DNA of 64,000 nucleotides from assembly GCA_037178625.1 (NCBI GenBank), contig CM074129.1:62001-126000 (forward strand), read 5' to 3'. Of the stretch, positions 1 to 10,022 are shown one piece after another. The DNA is from Skeletonema tropicum. Its lineage: Eukaryota > Bacillariophyta > Thalassiosirophyceae > Thalassiosirales > Thalassiosiraceae. Both the position numbers and the translations under genes were made by a program. Below the pieces are notes generated by a model. The model saw only the letters and a list, made by a program, of their open reading frames with translations. It searched no databases and had not been told where the DNA came from. Each line of letters starts with the position of its first letter. Within the stretch, counting starts at the first letter, position 1.

Positions 1-9
1 TACCAAGAA

Positions 10-380
10 TCATACTGACTTTTGACAAAGCATCAACTGATGCAACTCATCAGTATCGAGATCAACCCCGTCGTCCCACCGAATGAGTAGTTCTTCATCG
101 TCCATATAATTTTCCAAGAACAAATCTGTTTGATATTCGAAAGATATACAGCTCTTTCTTTCTATCATGGCAGAAGATGATGGCTCTTCCGTAAAAGGCA
201 CGGGACTCATCGACTGGGTGCAACGGGCGCGCCACAGGGGCAGGGATGGGTTGATCCGTGCTAGGCTTCATGCCCCCCTTCTCAGCTTGCTTTGTGCATC
301 CTTGCGACAGCGTTTGACATCAGCTCCGTAACCCTTCTTTCCCTCTTCATGATCTACCATTAGATGCCCTCATCCTATCA
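10..380 (-). pseudogene. Degraded 3' end of a member of the 'ERKSCISFE' small-protein family
   Basis: The minus strand at 10-210 encodes ERKSCISFEYQTDLFLEN followed by an acidic tail. This matches the C-terminal block of the two fuller family members at 4196-4816 and 7993-8505. The conserved 'DPFLYYSIP' block is absent. Upstream sequence (210-380) resembles the plus strand at 54640-54850 and contains no family N-terminus. The whole 1-780 interval is an inverted relative of 54290-55020. I read it as a truncated relic. Function of the family is unknown. Confidence 0.5.
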
Positions 381-404
381 GTGAATGGTCTAGTGCCTAC
401 TCCA

Positions 405-780
405 CTTCTCATCCTCGTGGTCCTGGTCCTTCATGGTCAGGTTGCAAGAGATTACTTATGGGCATGTTCTCTTTATGTAATCTCATCTCCACAAAAGGGG
501 GTGCAAGGTTCAAGCCCGCTGCCCAAGATGCCCCAAGACAAGCAGTGGAAAAATACCAGATGCTCTGATGGTGCTCAGGTACCGCTAACATCCAATTCGA
601 CTGGACAACTATGTAAAGAGCGAGAGATAAATACTTCTAAAGACAAAGTAACAAATTAATGTAGGGCATTAGCGTACATATAGGAGGTAAGTTATACTTA
701 GTATGGTATGGCTCTAGAGCTCATAAACATTGACATTGTCAGCTCTCACTCTTCAAAAGCTGTTGCTTAGCATGAGATCA
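405..780 (+). repeat. Dispersed repeat copy 1 (related to 44590-44895 and 54290-54640)
   Basis: Shared blocks include 'tctccacaaaaaggg', 'caagcccgctgcc', 'tgcccaagat', 'ggacaactatgta', 'cttctaaagacaaagta' and 'aattaatgtaggg'. They occur in the same order at 44590-44895 on this strand and inverted at 54290-54640. Short open frames in it are not conserved between copies, so I treat it as a non-coding repeat. Copies 2 and 3 lie downstream of the two kinase genes. Confidence 0.6.
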
Positions 781-799
781 AACTTTCTTTCAAGTTCAC

Positions 800-2210
800 T
801 CAATATGTGACTGTACGAGACCATGCATCCGGGTCCCGGCACTCTTTTTCTTCTTATCGCGAGAGAGAGGATCTCTCTGAGCAAGCTGCTGTGCTTTCAA
901 AACCATGAAGAGCGTCTCGTGGGGATGTCTATGATGACTGTCCCCATTTGCATGTCATTCCTGGTTCAGTGTGCCCGTCTGCCACCGATCTGGTATATCA
1001 CCAGAGTAGTGTATGCTGTAGCCGTTCTATGAGTGAACACACTCGGATTGCTCCTTGCTGTGGTGCATTCCATTCAATAGTGCCATGTAGATGTAGTATC
1101 TGCATTTCAACCTTTGGGATGCATTGATGTAACATTCGATGCAGCCTACATCCTCGATGTCGTCTAGTAGTCTTAACTGATGCTCGTCTGTTTTGCTTTG
1201 TTCAATGGCTCGCGTTTCTTCAATACCCGCGGCTACCTTGCTGCCATCACTTGCATGCCGCGATGCTAGTGCTATCTCAGCTCTCTGTGTTTTCCGGCTA
1301 TCGAATAAGCCAGATCTTTTCCATTGGTTTGCCTATCAAAGGAAGTCTTCCATGACATCACTCTGGACTTGTTGTGTCCGACATCTTATATCGCCGATTC
1401 TGTACCCAAGAGACTGTTTCTGTTTCTGTCTCGACTCACTTGTCTCAATATCATGGGATGTTCGGTTTACATTTGATCGGTTGGATCTCAATCAATCCAG
1501 CGCATATCTAGGTCATATTGATGTCCGGCTCACTTTTGTTCGATGTGAATCGACACAGCGTTGCAGGTGAGGAAAATCAGTTGTTGTCCCCGTATGCCGA
1601 TTCAGCTTCGGCGATCTCGTCGGCATCTCATGATGTTATGACTATCACAAGTCATCGTTTCGACAATCCAAGCTAACCTACCCTCTAACCTACCCTAGCT
1701 CAACACACTTACTCAAATATTCCTGTGCCGCCCTAAGCTAATACCACATAGTACTAGCTCAATTTCACTTGTGTCTCTTGAACCAAGTGGCTGTAAGTAT
1801 GTTTAAAATTCAACACAAAGATTATCTGCTGCTGCCGTCACCTTCTCGTGCGTGACGACAACCTCCTTTGGTTCGTGTAATCTGCTGTCAATTTGCTACC
1901 AGTGAGGCTGCCTAAGCTGACGCTGCGACAAAGAATTCCTGTTCGACGTAGTCGCTTCCAAAGTCGTGTGCTATCTCTCACGCTGTGTGATTGCTATTGA
2001 ATGTGCACAAAAACAATTTCCACGAACCTGGTGTTTATCAATCTCCCAAGAGCAACATTCAGAAGTATGTTGCTATGTTCAGCGATGTCAAAGTCCCCGT
2101 TCATAACTCAAACTAGCAAGTCAAGTGTCAACGTCTAGGCGCTGGGCGCTGGGCTCTCTTCCTGAATCGGGAGATAGAATTGTACACGATTCCAACAGCA
2201 AAGAAGTTGT
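800..2210. other. No recognisable gene
   Basis: The longest open frame here (1193-1570, plus strand, 125 aa) is Cys/Ser/Arg-rich, lacks any motif I recognise and is probably chance. The minus strand of 820-1190 reads in places like a protein but is interrupted by stops. It could be an old transposon fragment, but I cannot name it. Confidence 0.4.
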
Positions 2211-2214
2211 CGAG

Positions 2215-2635
2215 TTTGATGCTGACGAGCTGCTCAAGAGCTTTTTAAAACGCCAGCCTTCATTGGCCATGTAGTAGGAAAGATACGACCGTTAGTGTCA
2301 TTGTGGAGCTGCGGAAGGTTGGTGTGTATGTGATGGTGAAAAGTGAATGCCGGATTCTCAAATCTAGATGTCCGTCTCAAATTACATACCGCCGGCCATC
2401 ATCATCCATTACCATATTACAACATCATGCTACATTCTCTGCCGCCTGCCGCTCACGATCGCTTCGCCCGCCTCAAACTACTCAGCAGCCTCACTCTATA
2501 CGATCTCATCTTGACCTGGGGTGCGATCTGGGAAATAATAGCTACTGCAGCACATGTTCGTTATCACTTAGTGTAGATAATGTCGCCTCTTGAGGGCCCA
2601 CCAGACGTACTTTAAAATTTCTGTTACATATACGA
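2215..2635 (+). repeat. Partial third copy of the upstream repeat, plus a 52-bp block shared with 10023-10074
   Basis: The sequence around 2225-2315 ('aagagcttt', 'aaaacgcca', 'attggcc', 'ccgttagtgtcat') matches the end of the repeat found upstream of the genes at 10957 and 47167. A 52-bp stretch at 2581-2632 (beginning tgtcgcctcttgagg) is repeated without visible change at 10023-10074. A 77-aa open frame (2343-2576) follows the repeat. It could be a remnant of a gene that once sat behind it, but it has no recognisable domain. Confidence 0.5.
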
Positions 2636-2639
2636 TCTC

Positions 2640-3340
2640 ATCTTGACCCTCAATGATGGATGAGAAGCAACACATGTTTGAGTATCTAGTTGAGAATGTC
2701 CCTTCCTTATGTCAGTCTTGGGGAGAATGTCCACGAGGAGTATGCGAATAATTCATGTCGTTCATTGAAGCAGCTAACAAGTCAAATTGATTCGCTGTAC
2801 TCTGGTTCATCGCTACAATGTCCGGGTTGACTCCAGTTTCCTCGTCTGGCTCTGACATGGCTGCTAAAATGCCAACACACTCCGATCGGACATGATGAAC
2901 CCTAACAAGATTGTTCGTAAAAAGCAAGCTGAGTACGAAGCTGCGCAAGCCCTTGAGCCGCTTAGTTGTTGGTGAAGGATGCCAAGGAAGCAAGAGTGTA
3001 ATGCAAAGTCGAGGGTCACGATGTTACATGTATTACGGGAGTTGAACCGTCTTGCGGGAGTTGTGCGGGAGTTGAGCGCGTCTTGCGGGCGGGAGTTGCT
3101 TGGTATGAGGTTTAAGTCGTGCTTCTTGAAATCGAGCGTTGAGGTTGATTACTGAAAGAGAAAGAGCGCATATGATCAAACGTGTATGCGATAGTTGGGT
3201 CACAGTGGAGGAGAAACAATGTACGTGCAGTAAAAGTGGAACCGAGAGATCGGAGAGACAAAAAAGTCTGAGTAAGACTGAGATGCCGAGAAGAAGAAAA
3301 AAAGGTTATTCACGACGCTTGAGCTGCTGCGTACAATTCA
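2640..3340. other. No recognisable gene; short GCGGGAGTTG tandem motif
   Basis: A 93-aa minus-strand frame (2712-2993) looks protein-like in its second half but has no recognisable domain. At 3035-3100 the motif cgggagttg is repeated four to five times with variable spacing. Confidence 0.35.
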
Positions 3341-3587
3341 CCGCTTCATCAAAGATCAAGAGAAAGACACTATCACTATCACGCTGATGCTGTGTGTGTA
3401 TCTTAAACACGTCTCGCACAAAGCCACATCATACATCTCGAAGTACTTGCTGGAGAAGATTCGTTGTGAAATAATTGTAGAACTGTATTGACAAAATAAA
3501 TGAACATTTGCCTAAATTCTTGTATGGTGCTTAATTTGCCTAGTTACTTGATTGCGTCTTAGTTCGAGCATTTTGTATCGTAGAGAG

Positions 3588-3923
3588 ATGAAAAGGAAAT
3601 GTTACCCACAGAATCCAAGCTATGAACTTGAGAGAATTGACGGCTTGAAAAGTCAGAGGTCAGAGACATCTGTTGTACCAGACTTGATTGAGTTTGATAG
3701 TGCAGAATATCGTACCTTAGTTGTTGTTTTTGACTGGATTGAGTTCGATAGTGCAGAAGGCCACCTCTCGTTTGCCACTGTTGACTTGATAGAGTTGGAG
3801 TGCGCAGAATTTCTCTCAGCTGTTGCTAAATGGTTTGAAGAAGACAGAAGAGAAGACCTTGTCTTATACTTGTTAGCTACATGCTCTTCGTTATCGTCTT
3901 CGAGGCCACTTCACTCGGTATAA
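3588..3923 (+). CDS. Hypothetical protein with repeated 'IEFDSAE' motif (copy A)
   Basis: This is a 111-aa open frame starting at an ATG (MKRKCYPQNPSYELE). It contains three spaced copies of an acidic motif (LIEFDSAE, WIEFDSAE, LIELECAE), each followed by a short hydrophobic stretch, then a charged 'EEDRREDLVLY' segment. The duplicate at 6776-7096 keeps the three motifs but is frameshifted near its start. Conservation of the motif region through duplication supports a coding past. There is no recognised domain, signal peptide or membrane segment. It could equally be a fragment of a longer, lost gene. The function is unknown. Confidence 0.35.
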   Translation: MKRKCYPQNPSYELERIDGLKSQRSETSVVPDLIEFDSAEYRTLVVVFDWIEFDSAEGHLSFATVDLIELECAEFLSAVAKWFEEDRREDLVLYLLATCSSLSSSRPLHSV

Positions 3924-4195
3924 ACGCTTGCTCGGACAGAGGAACTGGACTGCCAAGGTTCGGGACTTTCGTCCCGTACTTACAAGATCATTTATTTGCT
4001 TAATCATCTTATAGATAGGACGAGATAGAATTTGTGGCTGGGTGAGCCGGCCCAATCACAATCAATATTCATAGATTTTGTCAAGGTTTGCTACTTACTG
4101 TCAACGTGGAAGTGCTCTCACTTGTTCGCTAGGTATGCTCTTGTCAATGTGTACAATGTCTAATCTAAGATATTTCTCCCTAAGAAGTTTAGTCC

Positions 4196-4816
4196 TTAAA
4201 ATCCATACAGTAAAACTCGGACTGTCATAATCAAAAATGGTGCGTTGCAAATCGATCGTTTACTAACTCTAGGCTCATAATACAGACTTGTGACACAGCT
4301 ACTGTCGTTTGTACCGGAGAAACAGAGAAACAGCTGATCAAAAGCAACGAGATCAAACCTGTCCCCATTCCCAAATAGTTCTGCATTGTCCATCAACATC
4401 AAGTCTTCCAAGAGCAAATCTGAATGACATTCGAAAGAAATACAGCTCTTCCTTTCTACCATGGCCGACGAAAATGACTCGACCTGAGACTGAGAAGGAC
4501 GCGAGGCACGTCGACTGCGGGCAGGCTCCTGATTACGCTGAGTCCTCACGTCAGCGTTCTCTGCGCTGCCTCGAAGGGCTGTATTTCGTACGGTGGGAAT
4601 AGAGTAGTATAGAAAAGGATCTTGTATCTTGAGGGCTTCGAGATCTTCTTCGCTGAGATTTCTTGTGTCGATCATTCTCTTCGTCTTCGGAGTTCCGTCG
4701 ATTGATGCAGCACTTTTCGTTGGGACGGTGAAAGTAGCTGCGTCCTCTCCATTGAAGGCATCTTTAGCAGCAGTGTCGGCGTTCCTTGTTGAGGTCATGT
4801 TGTTGTTCCACATCAT
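4196..4816 (-). CDS. Unnamed diatom-type small-protein family member A ('DPFLYYSIP ... ERKSCISFE')
   Basis: This 206-aa frame has three parts. The Ala/Thr-rich N-terminus runs MMWNNNMTSTRNADTAAK. A central block (about residues 45-90) holds RMIDTRNLSEEDLEALK followed by DPFLYYSIPTVR. A basic/Ser linker leads to ERKSCISFECHSDLLLED and the acidic 'LMLMDNAELFG' segment. The paralogue at 7993-8505 is nearly identical through this region. The last 40 residues differ and look like a frameshifted read-through, so the native C-terminus is probably lost. There is no signal peptide or membrane segment. The conserved 'YYSIP' and 'RKSxISFE' blocks suggest a short linear-motif protein, possibly a phosphorylation target because of R-K-S. 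That is inference only. Confidence 0.6.
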   Translation of the reverse strand: MMWNNNMTSTRNADTAAKDAFNGEDAATFTVPTKSAASIDGTPKTKRMIDTRNLSEEDLEALKIQDPFLYYSIPTVRNTALRGSAENADVRTQRNQEPARSRRASRPSQSQVESFSSAMVERKSCISFECHSDLLLEDLMLMDNAELFGNGDRFDLVAFDQLFLCFSGTNDSSCVTSLYYEPRVSKRSICNAPFLIMTVRVLLYGF

Positions 4817-4901
4817 TATCGTGACGATGATCTGTATTATGTAGAGTAAGGGAAGTGGTTATAGGAAGATGAAATGAAAAAGTGAAATTATGAACAAATT
4901 A

Positions 4902-5381
4902 CTGTTCATTTGAGTTCAGTTTGCAAGTCGAATTTGAATATCGGGCCTATAGTGGCGAATGAGGTATCGATAAGATCCTAATGGCCAAGGGATGAAGATT
5001 ACCACTGCAAGTAAGGTCAAAACCCTTCTAGTTACTGTGTTATTGAGGGTCGTAGGAAGCCATTTTTCACCATGGTTTGTGTCCGTTTTTGATGGTTGAT
5101 GGCATTTGAGTACCGCATGCACGTAGGAATCAGATAATAAGAAACGGTACTGGTTTTTATCTCAACTCCAAAAACTTAAAGTTGGAGCAAGTTGGACGAG
5201 GTTGCTTAATTGTGCGACGCTTAGCACTTTTGCTACCCACATAATCACAAACGGCGGTCAGATAGTCGCGCGGAGAGAGATCTGACGAGCGCGACGATAT
5301 AGACGGAGCTGAAACTCCCACCAGAAAAAAAGTTAAGCGTCGCACAAAATAGGTACTTGCAAATTCATTTCAAATGGACAG
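4902..5381. mobile_element. 480-bp MITE with TA target duplication, Tc1/mariner-like ends
   Basis: The ends are inverted: left ctgttcatttgag...tttgcaagt, right (reverse complement) ctgtccatttgaa...tttgcaagt. Each end is flanked by TA (4900-4901 and 5382-5383). The other copy of the segmental duplication (about 8580-8590) lacks the insert, reading directly from 'gcaaat' into 'ggtcacaaacagg'. Near its right end is an internal inverted pair (ttgtgcgacgctta at 5208, taagcgtcgcacaa at 5334) that may be a second nested element. No coding capacity. Confidence 0.75.
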
Positions 5382-5911
5382 TATGGTCACAAAAATCACA
5401 AACAGGGCCACAACTCACAGAGCACTACTCATACTTAGTAACGACGAATGCAAGTAAGTATAAGTAGGTACTCCTTTTTAGCAAGGAGACCTTTTTTGGC
5501 CTCCAGGTGAGTCGCAGCGCGGAAAGGCTTTCTGTAGATTAGATACCGGTTTTCGTGCCTGAGACGCGATTTATCTTCACCACGTCACTTAGATGAAGAG
5601 TTCCTACTTGCTCTTGGAACATCTTTGATGCCGAGGAATTGAGTCTGCGCTGGAAGTCGTACCACATTTGCGCTTTCATGGATATTAGAACGACCTCTTA
5701 CCTGCCGGTTCAACGCAGCTGGTTCAAAGACCACCAGAGACACTTTTGCAGTTCTGTGCTTTTTGTTCTTCGTACATTTACATACCACCACGCACAACTA
5801 CTACACACTCCACAGCAGAGCACACTGCTCCACAGGTACCACCCATAAAAAACTTTCATCTGCTCCATAGCTAGAGCACCGCGAAGCTCCCACTCCCACC
5901 AACAACTAACC

Positions 5912-6445
5912 ATGAGCAACAACAGTCTAGACGAGACCAAGATCGACAGCAAGGATGGCGACATTCCCTTCATTCTTTGTACACCAACAAAAAATGACAA
6001 CGATGATGATGATGTTCTGACTTCCTTCGATGCAGAAGCGTCTCCAAGGCATAACTTTTTCCTCAAGCCTCGTCGTTCATGCAAGTGTACACATGGCTGT
6101 CGACATCGTAATGAGCAAAATAATATGAGCACCGAACCTACCTGGAACGACGGTGAGAGTGAGAGAGACTTGTCCGACGAGCAATTGGAACGCAACAGTT
6201 CCAGCTCTCCTATGCCCATGCCAACCTTATCCTTTGATGTGATGGTCACCCCTCCGGTGATCAATCTGTTGAAGCGTCCACGTCCCTCTCACTCTCAAGA
6301 AGAAAAACAAGAAGGAAACGACAACGGCGACCACAACTCGTCCTCCAAGATGTTGCCTCTATTTCCAAGTCTAGGACGTCAGCAGCAGTCTCAGCTCCAG
6401 CACCCTCCTGCTCTCCGTCGCCCTGTTGCTCGTCGCCCACGATAA
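5912..6445 (+). CDS. Hypothetical protein, Ser/Asp-rich, with Cys/His cluster
   Basis: This is a 177-aa frame with a good eukaryotic start context (aaccATGag) between the two duplicated segments. It contains an acidic run (DNDDDD, residues about 31-36), a basic cluster with Cys and His (KPRRSCKCTHGCRHRN, about 52-67), a hydrophobic 'LSFDVMVTPPVINLLKRPRP' stretch and an Arg/Pro/Gln-rich C-terminus. The Cys/His cluster is too short to call a zinc finger. There is no signal peptide or membrane segment. It may be the first exon of a longer gene, since the C-terminal tail is low-complexity. Function unknown. Confidence 0.45.
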   Translation: MSNNSLDETKIDSKDGDIPFILCTPTKNDNDDDDVLTSFDAEASPRHNFFLKPRRSCKCTHGCRHRNEQNNMSTEPTWNDGESERDLSDEQLERNSSSSPMPMPTLSFDVMVTPPVINLLKRPRPSHSQEEKQEGNDNGDHNSSSKMLPLFPSLGRQQQSQLQHPPALRRPVARRPR

Positions 6446-6775
6446 TGGGCCTTTGCTCGCCTCTAGCGCCAGCTAATGCATGCAATCGTGACCCTTTCAA
6501 GGAAAAGTCCTCGCCATATCTAGAGGTCATCGATTGCTAATTACTGCCATCAAAGATCAAGAGAAAGACACTATCACGCTGATGCTGTGTGTGTACCTTA
6601 AACATGCCTCGCACAAAGCCACATCATACATCTTGAAATACTCGCTGGAGAAGATTCGTTGTGAAATAATTGTAGAACTGTATTGACAAAATAAATGAAC
6701 ATTTGCTTAAATTCTTGTGCTATAATTTGCCTAGTTAATTGATTGCGTCTTAGTTCGAGCATTTCGTAGGGACAT

Positions 6776-7096
6776 GAAAAGGAAATGTTACCCACAGAAT
6801 TCAAGCAATGAACTTGAGAGATTCATGGGCTTGATAAGTCAGAGACATCTGTTGTACCCAACTTGATTGAGTTTGATAGTGCAGAAGATCGTACCTCAGT
6901 TGTTGTTTTTGACTGGATTGAGTTCGGTAGTGCTAGTGCAGAAGACCACCTCTCGGTTGCCGCTGTTGACTTGATAGAGTTGGAGTGCGCAGAAATTCTC
7001 TCGGTTGTTGCTGAATGGATTGAGGAAGACAGAAGAGAAGACCTTCTTTTATACTTTGTCGACGTTGACGATGATTCGCTTTTAAAGTATGCCTAA
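6776..7096 (+). pseudogene. Frameshifted copy of the 'IEFDSAE' open frame (copy B)
   Basis: Sequence matching the ATG region of copy A (MKRKCYPQN) is present at about 6774. A small deletion after 'SQR' puts the start out of frame with the conserved LIEFDSAE / WIEFGSASAE / LIELECAE region (6863-7096). The C-terminus runs on as EEDRREDLLLYFVDVDDDS. Compared with 3588-3923 this copy is broken at its 5' end. Confidence 0.45.
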
Positions 7097-7624
7097 CCTC
7101 TTGGTCCATCGGCCGCCAGCTGCCTGCACAGTGACAGTGTCCGATGCTGTTCTCTCTTCATTGCTAATGCTGGTTCCCAAAAGCAGGACCGTAAAAATGT
7201 AAGCGTGAGCAAGCAGCGCATATTAAATAGCAACGTACGAACAGCTTGACGGCGGTTCATGCTTCGAGAAGGAGTGTTGAGGTTACCTCTCTTTTAGCAT
7301 ACCTCATATCATTGTACTTATCTAATCAAGTCCAGAAAAGTCGTATTGGACGAGTGGCTGCACGCACCCCCTTTTACTGACGCTATTATTTACAGTACCT
7401 GTGCTTCGTTCTTTTGTTCTGACTAAGTTTATGTACATTTTACTCTGGAGATTATATAGGTCGCCGATTGGACGTGCATTGAAGAGGACTAAAGCTCAGC
7501 CTCAGCTGCAGTCAGCTTCTATGGATGGGTTGATCAATATTATCACAATCTAGTTTGACCGAGATCGTGGGATTTTACATTGTAGATTCGATGAAGAAAC
7601 AAAGACAAAGAAAGGACGAAATTT

Positions 7625-7765
7625 TGATGTAGCGTGTACGTAGCGTGTTCTAGAGAATCAAGCGTGTAAACACCGTGTACATGGTCGAGGTCCATAAGCT
7701 TCATTTACACGCTTCTATTTCTATACACTTGTACACTGTGCGTACACGCTGCACTTCTTGAAGTC
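7625..7765. repeat. Inverted repeats built on 'gcgtgtac' and 'aagcgtgta'
   Basis: The left side has tagcgtgtacg and aagcgtgtaaa; the right side has tttacacgctt and cgtacacgct. Together they can form an interrupted stem about 130 nt across. It lies in the extra stretch of copy B that copy A lacks, so it may be the end of a small inserted element. Confidence 0.45.
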
Positions 7766-7992
7766 ACTGGGCCTCGAATCGTTCCAATTCCAAGGTCGAG
7801 GGGGTGGAAGCTTCACTAAAGTTTGAAGTCATGTACAAGATCTAAATCTAAGAATATCTCACTAAGAAGTTTAATCCTTACTCTATACAGTAAAATTCGG
7901 ACTTTCACTTCTGAAAAATGGTGCGTTGCAAATCGATCGATTACTAACTCTAGACTCATACAAACTTGTGACACAGTATTGGTTTTGCACAG

Positions 7993-8505
7993 CTACTGCT
8001 GCTGCTGTCGTTTGTGACGGAGAAACAGCTGATCAAAATCAAACAATGTCTCGGTAACGAGATCAAACCTGTCCCCATTCCCAAATAGTTCTGCATCGTC
8101 CATCAACATCAAGTCTTCCAAGAGCAAATCTGAATGACATTCGAAAGAAATACAGCTCTTCCTTTCTACCATGGCCGACGAAGATGACTCGACCTGAGAC
8201 TGAGAAGGACGCGAGGCACGTCGACTGCGGGCAGGCTCCTGATTACGCTGAGTCCTCACGTCAGCGTTCTCTGCGCTGCCTCGAAGGGCTGTATTTCGTA
8301 CGGTGGGAATAGAGTAGTATAGGAAAGGATCTTGTATCTTGAGGGCTTTGAGATCTTCTCCGCTGAGATTTCTTGTGTCGATCATTCTCTTCGTCTTCGG
8401 AGTTCCGTCGATTGATGCCGCACCTTTCGTTGGGACGGTGAAAGTGGCAACGTACTCTCCATTGAAGGCGGCTTTAGCAGTGTCGGCGTTCCTTGTTGAG
8501 GTCAT
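7993..8505 (-). CDS. Unnamed diatom-type small-protein family member B ('DPFLYYSIP ... ERKSCISFE')
   Basis: This is a 170-aa paralogue of 4196-4816. It starts at MTSTRNADTAK, the second ATG of copy A. It shares RMIDTRNLSGEDLKALK, DPFLYYSIPTVR and ERKSCISFECHSDLLLED almost exactly. Its C-terminus (GNGDRFDLVTETLFDFDQLF, then RHKRQQQQ) is likely closer to the native end, because copy A has lost the 'TETLFDF' bases and runs into a different tail. The protein is hydrophilic with no membrane segment. It is probably the intact copy of the pair. Function unknown; the short conserved blocks suggest linear interaction or phosphorylation motifs. Confidence 0.65.
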   Translation of the reverse strand: MTSTRNADTAKAAFNGEYVATFTVPTKGAASIDGTPKTKRMIDTRNLSGEDLKALKIQDPFLYYSIPTVRNTALRGSAENADVRTQRNQEPARSRRASRPSQSQVESSSSAMVERKSCISFECHSDLLLEDLMLMDDAELFGNGDRFDLVTETLFDFDQLFLRHKRQQQQ

Positions 8506-9044
8506 GTTGTTGTCGTAATGATTTGTATTGAGGGAAGTGGTTGTAGAATACTCAGAAAGAATGGAAAAGTGAAATTATGAGCAAATGAGGTCACAAACAG
8601 GCCCGAGCCACAACCTTACCCACACAAATCACAGTGAATTTACTGTCTCTTGTTCGATAGGTAAAATGTAGTACCGACTGCAGGTGAAATAATCAAGGAG
8701 ACACAGAAAGAATCTTTAGGCCTCCCGGTGCGTGAGTCGCAGCGCGGAGAGGCTTTCAGTAGATTAGATACCGGTTTTCGTGCCTGAGACTGGTGTCTTG
8801 AGACGCGATTTATCTTCTAGAGAGGACTTAATTTGATCTGAGCTGGAATTCGCCAACGCTTTAAGCCGCTGCTCGCTGCTCGCTACTTAAGTATGGCTAT
8901 GGCTATGGGGTTAACAAGCTACAAGCTACTTATACTATAGTACATATCTTCTCGCTCTCGCTCTCTATATATCTAAGTAGAGATAGAGCTTGCAAGATCT
9001 CTTGCTATCCACACCCGCGATTGGTTGCAGTGGACAAGGAGCCA

Positions 9045-9790
9045 GGTGTGTGCCCCTTGGGCTGTGGTAAAATCTGGATGCGACTGTTCTCAGGAGTTAT
9101 CCTTGATCTCTCAGTGCAAAGAGCGAGCGCGTGATGCCTGCAAATGGTCAACTCTGTGTCTGTGTTAGAGCTAGAGAGTCTAGCATTGAAGGTGCGTCCA
9201 ATGTCATGCTGGAAGTATTTCCTGAGCTGACTGGGTGGCTGAACATGCGGGAAGTGGCACCGATCCGGAGAATGGAGATGGAGATTGATAGTGATGATGG
9301 AGAAGATAAGACGAGACACATTGGAGATGATGATGATGGTAATAGTGTGACTGAAGCTTCCGGCCAAATTGAAGCTCGGGAGCTACCAGTGTAGTGGATG
9401 CCTCAACTGTGGAGACGAGCACTGACACTGACCAACTCCCCCACCCTTCCCTGTATCCCAACCTCCCTGACTCGGAGAAACTCACAATACATCCCAGTCC
9501 CAGGGAGCAGGGCACACCCATTCTTTTATGTGCCCTGCCAGGGAGTGGCTATGGATTGCTCTTAGTCTAGTGGATGCTCGAAAGGCTTTCAATGAATTCA
9601 ATCGGTATATAGTATACTGTCGGTATATAGTATACTGTGGGATGTGGGAAGCCTTCACCGATGCCCCTCATTGCGAAGATACCTTCTAACTCTAACCACT
9701 ATTGCCACCATAGTCTCTTTGTTTTGTGCGGAATGAAATGGGTGAGAGGACCCTACCATCATTTCGTGTAAAGAGGGCATCACGCGGGGG
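9045..9790 (+). repeat. Left arm of inverted repeat flanking MetAP2
   Basis: Blocks such as 'ccttgggctgtgg', 'tctggatgcgactgttctca', 'tgcctgcaaatggtcaactc', 'gaagccttcaccgatgcccc' and 'ggaatgaaatgggtgag' recur in inverse order and orientation at 12990-13612. A 20-bp stretch (cggtatatagtatactgt...) is duplicated in tandem at 9606-9640. The open frames here are not conserved between arms. Confidence 0.7.
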
Positions 9791-10022
9791 TGCTGTCTCC
9801 TGTGCCTTTGGGCTATGGCATCGCTCTGAATGGTGCCCCTCTAGCTGAATGGTTGAGGAGGAAAGTTCCTGGGGCTCCTTCAACCCTGATACTGATGATC
9901 TCTAGGGAGCGTCGGTACGTGCATCTGAAAGCGCTATACTCGCTACACTGTGTATCAGCTTTAAAAGGAGAAAGGCGTTCATTTGCATTTGGACACTATC
10001 CTGAATGAAACATCGTAAGTGA

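Larger units (their letters stand above)
3345..5580 (+). repeat. Segmental duplication, copy A (direct; copy B at 6549-8830)
   Basis: It starts at 'catcaaagatcaagagaaag' and ends near 'gacgcgatttatcttc'. The order of blocks is the same as in 6549-8830: 5' non-coding block, a short acidic open frame (3588-3923), and a minus-strand family gene (4196-4816). Copy A carries a 480-bp TA-flanked insertion (4902-5381) that copy B lacks. Copy B has about 600 bp extra between its two open frames. Confidence 0.8.
6549..8830 (+). repeat. Segmental duplication, copy B (direct; copy A at 3345-5580)
   Basis: It has the same block order as copy A, starting 'catcaaagatcaagagaaag' and ending near 'gacgcgatttatcttc'. 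It lacks the 480-bp MITE of copy A and so preserves the empty site. Confidence 0.8.

Noticed and set aside
381..659. 92-aa open frame as a gene
   Set aside because: It lies in a dispersed repeat whose other copies (44590-44895, 54290-54640) do not keep the frame.
1650..1720. Telomere-like 'ctaaccta(ccct)' run
   Set aside because: Only two or three imperfect units, and internal. Too little to call telomeric.
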